DNA of 64,000 nucleotides from Streptomyces sp. NBC_00239 (GTDB lineage Bacteria; Actinomycetota; Actinomycetes; Streptomycetales; Streptomycetaceae): positions 1,550,001 through 1,614,000 of the forward strand of contig NZ_CP108095.1 in assembly GCF_036194065.1 (NCBI RefSeq), read 5' to 3'. Positions 8,157 to 17,177 of this stretch are shown here, one piece after another. The position numbers and the translations under genes were made by a program. The stretch's first letter is position 1. Every line of letters starts with the position of its first letter. The notes under the pieces were generated by a model, which saw only the letters and a program-made list of their open reading frames with translations, searched no databases and had not been told where the DNA came from.

Positions 8157-8788
8157 GATGTCCTGCCACCCGTGCACGCGGCGCCGGGCTCGGGAGTCTG
8201 CGGGCCTTGGACGTATTTGTCGAGGAATTCCGCCACCCTCGCGTCCGATGCCTGTGCAACATTCAACTGGTGGCCCCACGCGGTCAGGGTGACGGGTGAG
8301 GACTGGCCCGGCGCGGGGCTCATCAGGGTGTACGGAGTCTTCGACACCCGCTCACTGAGCGCCTTCACGTCGTCGGAAGCCGCCTCGCTCGAGTACGTGA
8401 CCCAGACGGCCCCGTGCTCGAGCGAGTGAACGGAGTTCTCCTCGGTCACCGACTTTTCGTAGACATCGCCGTTGCAGTTCTGCCAGACCGGGTGGTGGTC
8501 ACCGCCGGCGGCGGGGGACATCGGATAGGCGACATCCCTGGTCACATGTTCCCGGCTCAGGTCGAGCCAGGTCTTCTCGCCCGCGACCGGGGCGGCTCTC
8601 GTCTTTTCGCTCTCGTTCGTGGAGGCGACGAGATACCAGCCAGCAGCGACGATGACCGCGAGTATGACCAGGGAGACCACGACCGTCATGAGTTTGCCCC
8701 GCCGTTCGCGGGCCCGCTCCGCACGGCGCAGCTCCTCGATCCGGGCACGGCGCGCGGCGGATGTGTCCTTTGGATCCTTGGAGCCCAT
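8153..8788 (-). CDS. DUF3105 membrane-anchored protein (copy 2)
   Basis: This 211-residue paralogue of the protein at 3778 shares the layout: charged Arg/Glu-rich N-terminus, one transmembrane helix (about residues 33-54), and an ectodomain with AYPMSPAAGGDHHPVW, NCNGDVYEK, VHSLEHGAVWVTY and GPQTPEPGAAC. It is coupled by GTGA overlap to DUF305 copy 2. The operon runs opposite to copy 1, so the TlpA-CcdA-Sco1 genes sit between two inverted DUF3105-DUF305 pairs. The 283 bp upstream, to the uspA start, contain no convincing gene and no LpqS-like partner. Confidence 0.9.
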   Translation of the reverse strand: MGSKDPKDTSAARRARIEELRRAERARERRGKLMTVVVSLVILAVIVAAGWYLVASTNESEKTRAAPVAGEKTWLDLSREHVTRDVAYPMSPAAGGDHHPVWQNCNGDVYEKSVTEENSVHSLEHGAVWVTYSSEAASDDVKALSERVSKTPYTLMSPAPGQSSPVTLTAWGHQLNVAQASDARVAEFLDKYVQGPQTPEPGAACTGGRTS

Positions 8789-9071
8789 GCCGTGTCCTCG
8801 TCCCTGCCGGCGTGATGAGGCGCGGCGGTGGTTTCGCAGGGTGCCGTGCGCTGGCGTCCGACGACAATCTGCGTGCGCCGGGGCGGTCGACTTGCTGGAC
8901 TCCGAGGTGAGGGGGCTGGGGCTGCCCCGACGGCCTCTTCCATCGTAGAAACGAGTGCGGGTCGCCGCGACCGGGCCCGTTGGGCGGCCGGGGCTGCCAT
9001 GCCGCTGTTCGGGGTCAGGGTTGTAATGGAGAGACGACAAGCGGGTTGCCCGCAGGGTACGAGGAGCGGCC

Positions 9072-9491
9072 ATGGCGGCCATTGTTGTGGGGGTCGATGG
9101 TTCGCCCGCCGCTGATCAGGCTCTGCGCTGGGCGGCGGAAGAGGCAGCGCTGCGCAACGTTGCCCTCCGCGTGGTGCACTGCTGGTCCTTCCCGTACAGC
9201 GATGGTGAGACCGCTGTTCTGGCCGGTGAATCCGTACGGGAGCTGCTCCAGCGGGCGGCGGAGGACGTGCTGGACGTGGCTCTGCGCGCCGCCGGAACCG
9301 AGCCGGCGTCTGTGGAGCGGCGTGTCGTGCATGGCTCTCCCGCCGAGGTACTGATCGAGGAGGCCCGTGACGCCACCCTGCTGGTGGTCGGCTACCGAGG
9401 CCGGGGTGGTTTCGCCCGACTCCTGCTGGGGTCGGTCAGCCAGCAATGCGCCCAACACGCGCCCTGCCCCGTAGTGATCGTCCGGGGATAG
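9072..9491 (+). CDS. universal stress protein, UspA family
   Basis: This 139-residue single Usp domain starts with IVVGVDGSPAADQALRWA and carries the ATP-binding signature GYRGRGGFARLLLGSVSQQ (a G-2x-G-9x-G-S type loop), so an ATP-binding Usp is likely. It is preceded by GAGGAGCGGCC, a fair ribosome site. It stands alone between a DUF3105 gene on the other strand and a convergent CDF transporter gene. Its specific stress signal cannot be told from sequence. Confidence 0.92.
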   Translation: MAAIVVGVDGSPAADQALRWAAEEAALRNVALRVVHCWSFPYSDGETAVLAGESVRELLQRAAEDVLDVALRAAGTEPASVERRVVHGSPAEVLIEEARDATLLVVGYRGRGGFARLLLGSVSQQCAQHAPCPVVIVRG

Positions 9492-9516
9492 GGCGGGGCC
9501 GGGCGCGTACCGGTGC

Positions 9517-10464
9517 TCAGAAAGCGGCGGGTTCCTCCGTGTGGTCGGCCGGCTCGACCTGGATGGTGGGGTGGGTGACCCGGTACCGCTCGGCGAGGAT
9601 CTGGCGGCTCTGGTCCAGCACGGCATGCCAGTCGGCGCCGTCCTTGATCACTACGTGGGCCGAGGCGGCTTCCATGCCACTGGTGATGGTCCAGATGTGC
9701 AGGTCGTGGACCTGGTCGACCCCGGGAATCGCGGCGAGGTCCCGCTGGGCGGCATCAACGTCGATGTCGGGCGGGGCGACTTCCATGATGATGCGCAGGG
9801 CCTGGCGCATGAGCTTCCAGGTACGCGGCAGGATGAACAGGCCGATCGCGGCTCCGACGATCGGGTCGGCGTACTGGAAGCCGGTTGTCGCGATGACGAT
9901 GGCTCCGATGATGACGCCGACCGAGCCGAGCATGTCGGCGAGCACTTCGAGGTAAGCGCCCTTAACGTTGAGGCTTTCCTTCGCGCCGGCGGTCAGCAGC
10001 CTGAAGGAGATCAGGTTGATGATCAGGCCGACCACGGCGACGATCAGCATCGGCACGCCCAGGACCTCGGGCGGATTGCGGAACCGCTCGAACGCCTCGT
10101 AGAGCACGTAGAAGGCCACACCGAACAGAAGCAGGCCGTTGATGATGGCGGCCAGGACCTCCAACCGGTAAGCGCCGTACGTGCGCTGGCCGGCAGCGGG
10201 GCGCTTGGCGAGGTGGATCGCGGAGAGCGCCAGCCCGAGCCCGAGGACGTCGGTGCCCATGTGGGCGGCGTCGCTGATCAGGGCCAGCGAGCCGGTCATG
10301 ATGCCGGCCACGACCTCGACCACGGCGTAGGCGGCGGTGATTCCGAAGGCGATGGCCAACGGCTTCTGGTGGCGTTCGCCCGCGGTACCGATCCGAGGTC
10401 CGTGCGCGTGCGCGTCGCCGCTGTCCGGCCCGGGCGTGGAGCCGTGATCGTGGCCGTGTCCCAT
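9517..10464 (-). CDS. CDF-family Zn/Co/Cd efflux transporter (CzcD/ZitB type)
   Basis: This 315-residue protein has a His-rich N-terminus (GHGHDHG, DAHAHG) and six membrane helices. Its metal-site motifs are LISDAAHMGTD in helix 2 and LEVLADMLGS in helix 5. The C-terminal cytoplasmic domain has the conserved VHDLHIWTITSG stretch. CDF exporters of this type exchange zinc, cobalt or cadmium for protons. There is no regulator gene directly beside it; the neighbours are a convergent uspA and a divergent hydrolase. Metal preference is not decidable here, but the HxxxD/D arrangement fits zinc. Confidence 0.93.
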   Translation of the reverse strand: MGHGHDHGSTPGPDSGDAHAHGPRIGTAGERHQKPLAIAFGITAAYAVVEVVAGIMTGSLALISDAAHMGTDVLGLGLALSAIHLAKRPAAGQRTYGAYRLEVLAAIINGLLLFGVAFYVLYEAFERFRNPPEVLGVPMLIVAVVGLIINLISFRLLTAGAKESLNVKGAYLEVLADMLGSVGVIIGAIVIATTGFQYADPIVGAAIGLFILPRTWKLMRQALRIIMEVAPPDIDVDAAQRDLAAIPGVDQVHDLHIWTITSGMEAASAHVVIKDGADWHAVLDQSRQILAERYRVTHPTIQVEPADHTEEPAAF

Positions 10465-10625
10465 GTCGCTGTTCCTCCTGGTGTGTCTGGGTGCGCCCGG
10501 CGTTCAGCCTGGCAGTCCCGTTGCTCGTCGCGGCGAACGCCACAGCGTGTTGTTCGGTTCGCCCTCCGTCTGCGTCGTCGGAGGTGATGATGGGAGCCTG
10601 GATCGCGCGGTGAGGGGGCTGGGGC

Positions 10626-11456
10626 GTGGATTCGGTCGTGGTGGGCGGGGTGCGGATCGCGTATGAGAGATGCGGCGCGGGACAGCCGGTGGTGCTCGCG
10701 GGCGGGACGGGGATGCCGCCGGTGGCGTGGGAGTTCTGCGGGCTCCGGGACGCACTGGTGGGCGCCGGGTTCGAGGTGGTCACGTACGCGGCTCGCGGGG
10801 TGGCGCCCTCGGATGCCCCTGACGCCCCGTATTCGATGGCGGAGCTGGCAGGGGATCTAGCCGGGCTGCTGGATGTCCTGGAGCTGTCGCAGGTCGCGGT
10901 CGTCGGGTACTCGCTGGGCAGTTTCACCGCCGAACTGCTGGCCCGTACCCGGCCGGACCTGGTGCGCTCCGCGGTGCTGATGGCAGGTGCCGGGCCGATA
11001 ACGGGCGTGGTGGACGCGGTGCTGGCCGCCGAGGCCGAACTGATCGCGACGACCGGGCATCTGCCGCCGGCGTTCATGCGCTTGCAGACGCTGCTGAGCA
11101 CGCTGCCGCCCGCAGTACTGCGGGACGACGAGGAACAGGTACGTGGCTGGCTGGAGCTTCTCGGGGCCCAGGAGGACGTGTGGACCGCGCCCGCCGGTGC
11201 CGCCGGGCAATCCGCGGCGTCCGACGGATGGCTCCGCGACCCCACGCGCATGGCCGCACTCGCGGACGTGGACGTGCCCGTGCAGGTGCTGGCGTTCGAG
11301 CACGACCTGTACTTCCCGCCGCGCGCCGGAAAGATGGCGGCCGAGGCGCTCCCGTGCGGGGAGTTGGCGATGGTGTCCGGCGCCGCGCACGGCGGGCTGT
11401 TGACCCATCCCGTAGAGACCACCGCGGCCGTCCTCGCCTTCCTCGCCCGTCCCTGA
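10626..11456 (+). CDS. alpha/beta hydrolase
   Basis: This 276-residue alpha/beta-hydrolase starts at GTG 10626. The nucleophile elbow is VVGYSLGSF, and a likely catalytic His lies near the end (GAAHGGLL). The cap and core layout resembles the broad epoxide-hydrolase/haloperoxidase-like group, with no signal peptide. The substrate is unknown. It is convergent with the isoprenylcysteine-methyltransferase-like gene and has no visible functional link to the metal genes around it. Confidence 0.85.
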   Translation: MDSVVVGGVRIAYERCGAGQPVVLAGGTGMPPVAWEFCGLRDALVGAGFEVVTYAARGVAPSDAPDAPYSMAELAGDLAGLLDVLELSQVAVVGYSLGSFTAELLARTRPDLVRSAVLMAGAGPITGVVDAVLAAEAELIATTGHLPPAFMRLQTLLSTLPPAVLRDDEEQVRGWLELLGAQEDVWTAPAGAAGQSAASDGWLRDPTRMAALADVDVPVQVLAFEHDLYFPPRAGKMAAEALPCGELAMVSGAAHGGLLTHPVETTAAVLAFLARP

Positions 11457-11469
11457 GCGCCTTGCGCGA

Positions 11470-12096
11470 TCAGGCGGCGATGGGAGACCGACGCCGCCCG
11501 ACACCCGGGACGAAGCGCCCCGCCCGGGCCGTGTAGGCGTCGTACGCCACGCCGTGGACGTGCGCGAGGTACGGCTCCTCGACCACCCGGACCTGCAACT
11601 CGATGGCGATGACGAGAACACCCCACGTCAGTACGGCGATCAGGTTGGGCACCATGAGGGCGAGTCCGGCGGCCGTGACGACCATCGCCGTGAACACCGG
11701 GTTGCGCACGCCGGCGAAGATGCCGGAGGTGACCAGCTCGGTGCGCTCCCCGGCGTCCACGCCGACCCGCCACGACGAACCCATGGCGCTCTGCGCGGCC
11801 AAGGTGGCCGCGATGCCCGCCACCGCCACGATGAGACCCGCCCACCGCAGTGCATCTCCGCCGGCCCCGGGAAGCGGGGAGAGCCCGGCAAGCGATGCCA
11901 CGGGAGCAGCTGCTCCGCCGACGAGGGCCAAGACGAACAGCAAACCGGCCCACCACGATGCCGAACCCGGCCTGCCCGAAATCCCGCGGAACCCGGCGTC
12001 CCCGGTACGGCGGTGCTGTACGAACGCCCGTACACCGAACGCGGTCACCGCCCATCCCGTGAAGAGGACCAGCGCCGTCCATGCCCAGGCGTTCAT
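11470..12096 (-). CDS. isoprenylcysteine carboxyl methyltransferase-like membrane protein (copy 1)
   Basis: This 208-residue protein has four to five membrane helices. The C-terminal ICMT/PEMT-type SAM-binding motif appears as VTSGIFAGVRNPVFTA followed by EEPYLAHVHGVAYDAYTARAGRF, the region that holds the methyl donor in this superfamily. Bacterial members are often found in metal-resistance operons, but their substrate is unknown. Its ATG overlaps the stop of the CDF gene (ATGA), making it the third gene of a cmtR-CDF-methyltransferase operon. A close paralogue is the last gene of the operon at 19.8-22.1 kb. Confidence 0.85.
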   Translation of the reverse strand: MNAWAWTALVLFTGWAVTAFGVRAFVQHRRTGDAGFRGISGRPGSASWWAGLLFVLALVGGAAAPVASLAGLSPLPGAGGDALRWAGLIVAVAGIAATLAAQSAMGSSWRVGVDAGERTELVTSGIFAGVRNPVFTAMVVTAAGLALMVPNLIAVLTWGVLVIAIELQVRVVEEPYLAHVHGVAYDAYTARAGRFVPGVGRRRSPIAA

Positions 12097-12830
12097 CTTG
12101 CGTCCTCCTTCTGCTCAGCGGAGCAGCACGCGTCGCCGGATCGGCTGCTGCCGCAGGTGTCTTGACCGGAAGCGGTAGGTGTTGCGGACGGGGACACCGG
12201 GGCGCAGCAGCCCTTGCCCTGCCATGCCTCGCGCCCTTCCTTGACGGCGATGGCAGCTATGACGAGGGCGGCGACCGGGTCGGCCCAGGTCCAGCCGAGC
12301 GTGGCGTTCAGGAGCAGCCCGGCCAGCACCACCGCGGACAGATACGTGCACAGCAGGGTCTGCTTGGAGTCGGCGACCGCGGAGGCCGAGCCGAGTTCTC
12401 GGCCCGCCCGGCGCTGGGCCGCGGACAGGAAGGGCATGACGGCCAGGGACAGGGCGGCCAGGACGATGCCGGGAATCGATGCCGCTGCCTCGCCGGTACC
12501 GGTCAGGGCCCGTACGGCGTCGACGGCGACGTACGCGGCCAGGGCGAAGAAGGAACAGGCGATGATCCGCAGGGCCCGCTGCTCGCGCGCTTCGCGCACG
12601 GCGTGGTCCCGGGCGGAGAACTGCCAGGCGACGGCGGCGGCCGAGGACACCTCGATCACGGAGTCGAGGCCGAATCCGATGAGAGCGGTCGACGAGGCGA
12701 TCGTTCCGGCGGTGATCGCGACGATGCCTTCGACGACGTTGTAGGTGATCGTCGCCGCGACCAGCAGGCGTATTCGGCGTGCGAGCACCTCGCGACGTGC
12801 CGGGGAGGGGCCCAGGGTGAGGAAGGACAT
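12093..12830 (-). CDS. CDF-superfamily cation transporter with Cys-rich tail (copy 1)
   Basis: This 245-residue protein has five to six membrane helices and the helix-2-like motif ALIGFGLDSVIE seen in the short CDF subgroup. After the last helix comes a Cys-rich tail with CCAP, DTCGSS and ACCSAE, six cysteines in about 40 residues, which suits a soft metal such as cadmium or lead. Its start overlaps the cmtR stop and its stop overlaps the methyltransferase start, so the three genes are translationally coupled. The CmtR-like regulator supports Cd/Pb export; zinc is an alternative. The protein at 20210 is a paralogue. Confidence 0.88.
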   Translation of the reverse strand: MSFLTLGPSPARREVLARRIRLLVAATITYNVVEGIVAITAGTIASSTALIGFGLDSVIEVSSAAAVAWQFSARDHAVREAREQRALRIIACSFFALAAYVAVDAVRALTGTGEAAASIPGIVLAALSLAVMPFLSAAQRRAGRELGSASAVADSKQTLLCTYLSAVVLAGLLLNATLGWTWADPVAALVIAAIAVKEGREAWQGKGCCAPVSPSATPTASGQDTCGSSRSGDACCSAEQKEDAR

Positions 12831-13165
12831 CAGCAGCAGTCCTTCTCGTCGGCGTCGGGGCAGGTGCGGTCCGCGGCCACGGTGACCACCGCGGTGCGCA
12901 GGTCGTCCAGGGCATGGCCGAGACGGGCGTCCGCGAGCTCGTAGCGGGTGCGGCGGCCTTCGGGGACGGCGACCACAAGACCGCAGTCGCGCAAGCAGGC
13001 AAGGTGGTTGGACAGGCGGGTGCGGGAGATGCCCAGCTCTTCGGCGAGGTCGGAGGGATGGGCCGGCGCCTTACGCAGTTCAAGCAGGAGGCGGCAGCGG
13101 ATGGGGTCGGCCAGCGCGCGTCCGAACCGCGCCAGCACCTCGATGTCTTCGGCAATGTTCAGCAC
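12830..13165 (-). CDS. cmtR: CmtR-like ArsR/SmtB cadmium/lead sensor
   Basis: This 111-residue winged-helix repressor has C57 and C61 in NHLACLRDCGL on the recognition helix, and C102 (RTCPD). These are the same three positions that bind Cd(II)/Pb(II) in Mycobacterium tuberculosis CmtR, and the surrounding sequence is recognisably CmtR-like. Metal binding should release it from DNA and switch on the coupled transporter and methyltransferase genes. Two extra cysteines end the protein (DEKDCC). An inverted-repeat region just upstream is the probable autoregulatory operator. Confidence 0.9.
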   Translation of the reverse strand: MLNIAEDIEVLARFGRALADPIRCRLLLELRKAPAHPSDLAEELGISRTRLSNHLACLRDCGLVVAVPEGRRTRYELADARLGHALDDLRTAVVTVAADRTCPDADEKDCC

Positions 13166-13168
13166 ACC

Positions 13169-13208
13169 CTGAACAATACAGAGATTGATGGATTCAGGAA
13201 AGGCTGAA
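13169..13208 (-). promoter_or_regulatory. probable CmtR operator/promoter
   Basis: Directly upstream of cmtR, CTGAA at 13169-13173 and TTCAG at 13193-13197 form a spaced inverted repeat. TTCAG and CTGAA (13204-13208) form a second one around GAAAGG. The stretch is AT-rich for this genome. Its position over the likely promoter supports repressor binding, but no exact CmtR consensus was matched. Confidence 0.5.
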
Positions 13209-13209
13209 C

Positions 13210-13924
13210 TGTGAAGTTAGTGCGGCGATCTCCCCGCGGCAGCAAGGGCAGAGACAGGGAGGTCCCGCGACGTAAAACGACAGGAGCGCCGGCGCGCCGG
13301 CGGTGCAGCTTCCCCTTGGTCCCGCCGAGAGCGGGACGGCGGCGAGCGCAGCGGCCAGTGGCCTTCGCCTTGCTCGGTATAGACGCCTGTCGCCGATGTT
13401 CATGCGACACAGGGCCGGGACGGCAGAGCCGCCACAGGTAGCAGCAGCGGCACGCGTACTGGACCGCGAACCGCTGCTGCATGCATGCACGCAAGCACTG
13501 CGCCGTTTTCAGCGTATGCCCGAGGAGGCAACCCTTCCACTTGAAGCGACGGGCGGGCGAGATAGACCCACCGTCGGAGCGATGGCCCGAGCGAACCACT
13601 CCACCAGACCACCCCATCGGCCACCCAGTGCAACGGAGGCATCACGGGGTGAGATGCCCTGTTGGCGTGCCGTGCTGCGCCAAAAGCCTGCCGCCCGTGT
13701 GGTCCCCGGATGCCCGAAGGGGATCTACAGCGAACTGGGGATAGGTGGTCGGGTGCAACTGGGGCAGGCCTGGCCGAAGTGCCCTGGTCAGCACGCCGCC
13801 TGACGGCACGGCAATTCGCCGCTCGGCTGGAGCGTGATCGCGGTAGCCCTCGTTGTGGGCTGCCTCACCCGCACCCAATCCGAAGCACCCAGAGCCTCCG
13901 TAGCAATCAAGCATCCAGGTCAGG
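13210..13924. other. no recognisable gene
   Basis: About 700 bp between the cmtR promoter and a small hypothetical gene. Open frames exist on both strands, but none shows a ribosome site, a recognisable domain or consistent codon bias. It is slightly less G/C-rich than the flanks and may be decayed sequence. Confidence 0.4.
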
Positions 13925-14218
13925 CTACTCGGCCGAGATATCTCCGGCTCCAAGCGCTTGAGCGCCCTGCGCCGCGACCCAGGCCAGCAATTCCTCGATC
14001 CCGCGGTCAGCCGCGGCATTGGGCCCTGAACCGGGGCTCTCCTCCGGCGCTAGCATCAAACCTCGCTCAGAGCACCCGCTCTGACGCGGAACACCATGCA
14101 TCAGCTCGAACGAGAGACGCAGCTCCTCGTCGGTGAGCGCGGCCATTTCTGCCGTCACGATCGCGCACATCCGCCGCCCATCCTCAGTCAGCCACTCGCG
14201 CTGCACCCACCGAACCAC
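13925..14218 (-). CDS. small hypothetical protein
   Basis: This 97-residue protein starts at GTG 14218, chosen because GGGGAGGAACC precedes it at good spacing. It begins VRWVQREWLTEDGRRMCAI and has an amphipathic N-terminal half (TDEELRLSFELMHG) and an Ala/Gly-rich C-terminus. No family is recognised and no membrane segment is seen. It may be a small cytosolic protein of the hypothetical kind often found in streptomycete accessory regions. The neighbours give no clue. Confidence 0.5.
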   Translation of the reverse strand: MVRWVQREWLTEDGRRMCAIVTAEMAALTDEELRLSFELMHGVPRQSGCSERGLMLAPEESPGSGPNAAADRGIEELLAWVAAQGAQALGAGDISAE

Positions 14219-14425
14219 GGTTCCTCCCCATCCGAGGACAGGGAGGCAGATTACGCTCAGGACAGGGCGGGAGACCAGAGCGTTGGGCAGCCGGGAGGTC
14301 ATCCGCCGTCGTTCGGGGAAGAGGTCGGACGAACTGAAGGCTGGGACCGCCTTCTTAGCGGGTTCGGCACAAGTTTCGGCGGTGACGGGCCCGGCGGTGG
14401 GCTCAGGCGGCATGATGAGCGCGCC

Positions 14426-15115
14426 ATGGTTGTGACGGAGCAATCACGCGTTCCCACCTGGTCAGCGTCGGCACCGGGCCGGGGCTGGCCGGGCGCCGCG
14501 CTCTTTGCCGGGATCAATGCCACGCTGGCGGCGGTCGGCCACCATCTGGCATCGGAAGAGCCGGTGGCGTGGGTGAGGCTGGCGTCGGTGGCGGCCGGGG
14601 TGTTCATCGTCTCCGTGCCCGTCACCCGCCGTGCACGCGGACCGGCGGGTACTGTCTCGGCGACCTTGCTTGCACAGGCTGTGCTGCACCGAGGGATCGC
14701 CTTGCCGGGCCCTCACGCCACCCACGCGCCGATGAGCCATTCGGCCCACCATGCTCCCTGGCTCATGTTCGCCGCGCATGTGGCCGCGGCGCTGACGGTG
14801 GCGTCCCTGCTGCACTGGGCCGACCACCGGCTGCGTGGGCTGTCCGTCGTACTGGTCAGGTGGGCATTGGCCACCGCAGCGGCGCTCTCGCGCGCGGCCC
14901 GATCCCTGCCCGGTTGTTCTCTCCGGGCGCCCCTGCGGGTCGCATACTCGCCCGTGGCGGCGCCCCGATGTCCGGCGGCGGTGGCGCAGTTGGTGCACGT
15001 GGTCGTCAGGCGAGGACCACCGGGGGTCGGCCCCTCCGGCGTCCCCGACCTTTCCGTGGCGCGGCAGCCTGCGTTTCTGCGCCGCGCCCGCACCGAAATG
15101 AGAATCGCATCATGA
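14426..15115 (+). CDS. His-containing integral membrane protein ahead of ycnI-like gene
   Basis: This 229-residue protein starts at ATG 14426 and has about four hydrophobic helices. A His-rich external loop (GPHATHAPMSHSAHHAP) separates helices 2 and 3, and a basic tail follows. Membrane proteins of this size usually precede ycnI-type genes in actinobacteria, and the His/Met loop suggests copper handling, but no family name is certain. Its stop overlaps the ATG of the YcnI-like gene (ATGA). The tail from about residue 150 is Arg/Pro-rich with low complexity. Confidence 0.65.
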   Translation: MVVTEQSRVPTWSASAPGRGWPGAALFAGINATLAAVGHHLASEEPVAWVRLASVAAGVFIVSVPVTRRARGPAGTVSATLLAQAVLHRGIALPGPHATHAPMSHSAHHAPWLMFAAHVAAALTVASLLHWADHRLRGLSVVLVRWALATAAALSRAARSLPGCSLRAPLRVAYSPVAAPRCPAAVAQLVHVVVRRGPPGVGPSGVPDLSVARQPAFLRRARTEMRIAS

Positions 15116-15843
15116 CCCGCTCACGCACTTCCCCGCGCGCCGCCCGCGTGGCTGCCGCCATCGCCATCGCTGCCGCTTTGGTGGTGGCCGGCGCCTCAAC
15201 GGCCTTCGCCCACGCCGAGGTCACAGCCTCCGACGATCGGGCGCTGGCCGAGAACGTAACGCTCTCGTTCTCCTCGGAGGCAGAGTCCGATTCCGCTGGA
15301 ATCAAGGAGCTGCGGATCGTCTTGCCCGCGGGGATCGCTCCAGGCTCGGTGGTCCTGAAAGAGGCCCCGGCGGGCTGGAAGTTCACCCCCACCCCTGACG
15401 GCTACTCGGTCGGCGGCACTGCCTTGAAGGCCGGTGAAGACGCCAAACACAGCGTCGTCGTACGGCAGCTGCCCGACGAGAAGTCGCTGGCTTTCAAGAC
15501 GGTGGAGACGTATGGAGACGGCAAGGTGTCCCGCTGGATCGAGGTGCCCACGGGCGGCCAGAAGGTGGAGAACCCGGCACCCGTGCTCGACCTGAAGCCC
15601 GCCGCGCCGGACGCGAAGCCCGTCGTACCCAGCCCCAGCCCCAGCCCGACGCCGACCCCGGTCCAGACTTCGGCGGCGCCGACCCCGTCGTCGGTACCCA
15701 GCGCCTCCGCCTCCGTTAACAGCGCCGCTGAGAAGAAGGACGAGGGCGGCAGCACGGGTCTGGTCATCGGCATCCTCGTCGCCCTCGCACTCGGCGCCGG
15801 GGCAGCCGTGTGGTTCAAGCGCCGCAGCACCAACACCGGCTGA
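15112..15843 (+). CDS. YcnI-like (DUF1775) copper-binding membrane-anchored protein
   Basis: This 243-residue protein has a cleavable signal ending AFA, so the mature protein starts with His (HAEVTAS). YcnI of Bacillus subtilis binds Cu(II) through such an N-terminal His brace, and DUF1775 domains carry the same start. The domain (about residues 35-155) is followed by a Pro/Ser/Thr spacer and one C-terminal membrane helix with an Arg-Arg-Ser tail, which anchors it outside the membrane. It is coupled to the upstream membrane protein, and the usual ycnJ-type partner (CopC-CopD) is at 27.1 kb rather than adjacent. Confidence 0.9.
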   Translation: MTRSRTSPRAARVAAAIAIAAALVVAGASTAFAHAEVTASDDRALAENVTLSFSSEAESDSAGIKELRIVLPAGIAPGSVVLKEAPAGWKFTPTPDGYSVGGTALKAGEDAKHSVVVRQLPDEKSLAFKTVETYGDGKVSRWIEVPTGGQKVENPAPVLDLKPAAPDAKPVVPSPSPSPTPTPVQTSAAPTPSSVPSASASVNSAAEKKDEGGSTGLVIGILVALALGAGAAVWFKRRSTNTG

Positions 15844-15863
15844 GCCGAAGGAGGGAAGCGGAG

Positions 15864-15889
15864 CCGGGCACCCCGCCGAGCGTGCCCGG
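15864..15889. terminator. bidirectional stem-loop
   Basis: CCGGGCAC (15864-15871) pairs with GTGCCCGG (15882-15889) around a 10-nt loop, between the convergent ycnI-like and MFS genes. Confidence 0.65.
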
Positions 15890-15902
15890 TTCCTCTTCGC
15901 GG

Positions 15903-17177
15903 CTACACGCCCAGTACCTCCTTCGCGGGAGCGCGCAGGTGTCCGCCCCGGGCCAAGGCCGCGACCGCGACGGCGCACAGTCCACCGACGGCCGCGAGCA
16001 GGGCCCAGGGCGCGAAGGCAAGGCCGGCACCGCGCGCGGCGTCGAGCACGACACCGGTGGCGAGGTTTCCGAGGGTGATGCCGATTCCGCAGACGGTGTT
16101 GTAGAGGCCGTAGTGGGTGGCGACCCACCGCTCACGCGCCAGCGCGACGATGGTGTCCATCTCGAACGGGTACAGCACTGCCGTGGCCAGGGCCAGCGCA
16201 GCGGAGCATGCGAGCAGGGGCAGCACGGCGAGGACCGTGGACGGCCACCCTGCGGCCGGCGGCCAGGAGGAGCTCAGCAGTGGGGGCAGGAACGCGGCGC
16301 CCATCAGGGCCAGCCCCGCGACCAGGCACTGCTGCGGTGTCCAGGTGCGCTTGCACCATGCCGTGATGCGCAGTTGCCCGAACAGGGCGACCAGTCCCGA
16401 GACGACGAACAGGGCGCTGGTGCACGCCGTGCCCAGCGCTCCGTCGCCGGCCAGCCGTGCGGTTTCCAGTGGGAGGGCGAGGTAGATCTGGAAGGACAGG
16501 ACGTAGGAGCCGGTCATGGCCGCCGCGAACAGCCAGAAGGGCTTGTTGCCGAGTACCGCCGTCGCCTGGGTGCGCAGAGACACCGGTTCGCCGGTGGGTC
16601 CGCCGCTCCGCTCAGGCAGGCGGCGGGTCTGCAAGACCGTCAGGGCCGCGAACAGTGCAGCGGCCACCAGGCACGTTACGGGGAACGAGACAGCGGTGAG
16701 AGCGAGTCCGAGCAGCGGGCCGAGCAGGATGCCGGTCTGGTAGAAGACGTTGAACAGCGCGAACGCCTCCACCCGCCGCTCCCCCGATTCGGCCGCGAGG
16801 TAGGCGCGCACCGCAGGGTTGAACAGCGCACCGGCCAGCCCGGTGGCCGCGGAGGCGGCGATCAGGGTGGGGAGGGTGTCGGCGAAGGCCAGAGCGGCGA
16901 ATCCGACGGTGCGCAGGGCGCATCCGGCGACGATCAGCGGCTTGTAGCCGAGCCGGTCGGCAAGGGCGCCCCCGATGAGGAACATCCCTTGCTGGGAAAG
17001 GTTGCGGACGCCGAGGATCAGGCCGACCGCCCAGGCCGCCAGGGCGAGGGAGCTGGAGAGGTGTGCGGCGAGGTAGGGCATCAGCATGTAGAAGCCCAGG
17101 TTGATGGTGAGCTGGTTGATCAGGAGCAGCTGCACCGCCGGGTCGAAGGAACGGGCCTGCCGCCACACACCGGTCAC
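15903..17177 (-). CDS. MFS transporter of the CysK2 pair (Rv0849-like, copy 1)
   Basis: The GTG at 17177 overlaps the TGA of the cysK2-like gene (GTGA) and gives a 424-residue, 12-helix MFS protein. The A-motif region is [12 protein letters not shown] and a conserved block [24 protein letters not shown] lies late in the protein. It is clearly paralogous to the transporter at 41060. In M. tuberculosis the copper-induced lpqS-cysK2 operon continues with the MFS gene Rv0849; gene order and coupling are the same here. Substrate unknown; export of a cysteine-derived product is a reasonable inference. Confidence 0.85.
   Translation of the reverse strand: MTGVWRQARSFDPAVQLLLINQLTINLGFYMLMPYLAAHLSSSLALAAWAVGLILGVRNLSQQGMFLIGGALADRLGYKPLIVAGCALRTVGFAALAFADTLPTLIAASAATGLAGALFNPAVRAYLAAESGERRVEAFALFNVFYQTGILLGPLLGLALTAVSFPVTCLVAAALFAALTVLQTRRLPERSGGPTGEPVSLRTQATAVLGNKPFWLFAAAMTGSYVLSFQIYLALPLETARLAGDGALGTACTSALFVVSGLVALFGQLRITAWCKRTWTPQQCLVAGLALMGAAFLPPLLSSSWPPAAGWPSTVLAVLPLLACSAALALATAVLYPFEMDTIVALARERWVATHYGLYNTVCGIGITLGNLATGVVLDAARGAGLAFAPWALLAAVGGLCAVAVAALARGGHLRAPAKEVLGV

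Noticed and set aside
8789..9071. A missing LpqS-like gene upstream of DUF3105 copy 2
   Set aside because: No frame with a membrane segment or leaderless-type promoter was found in this spacer.
9541..10587. Antisense frame over the CDF transporter gene
   Set aside because: Low-complexity Gly/Asp/Val sequence produced by codon bias; the CDF gene has clear family motifs.
13303..13803. Plus-strand open frame in the gap upstream of cmtR
   Set aside because: No ribosome site, no hydrophobic or domain pattern, and skewed composition unlike the real genes nearby.
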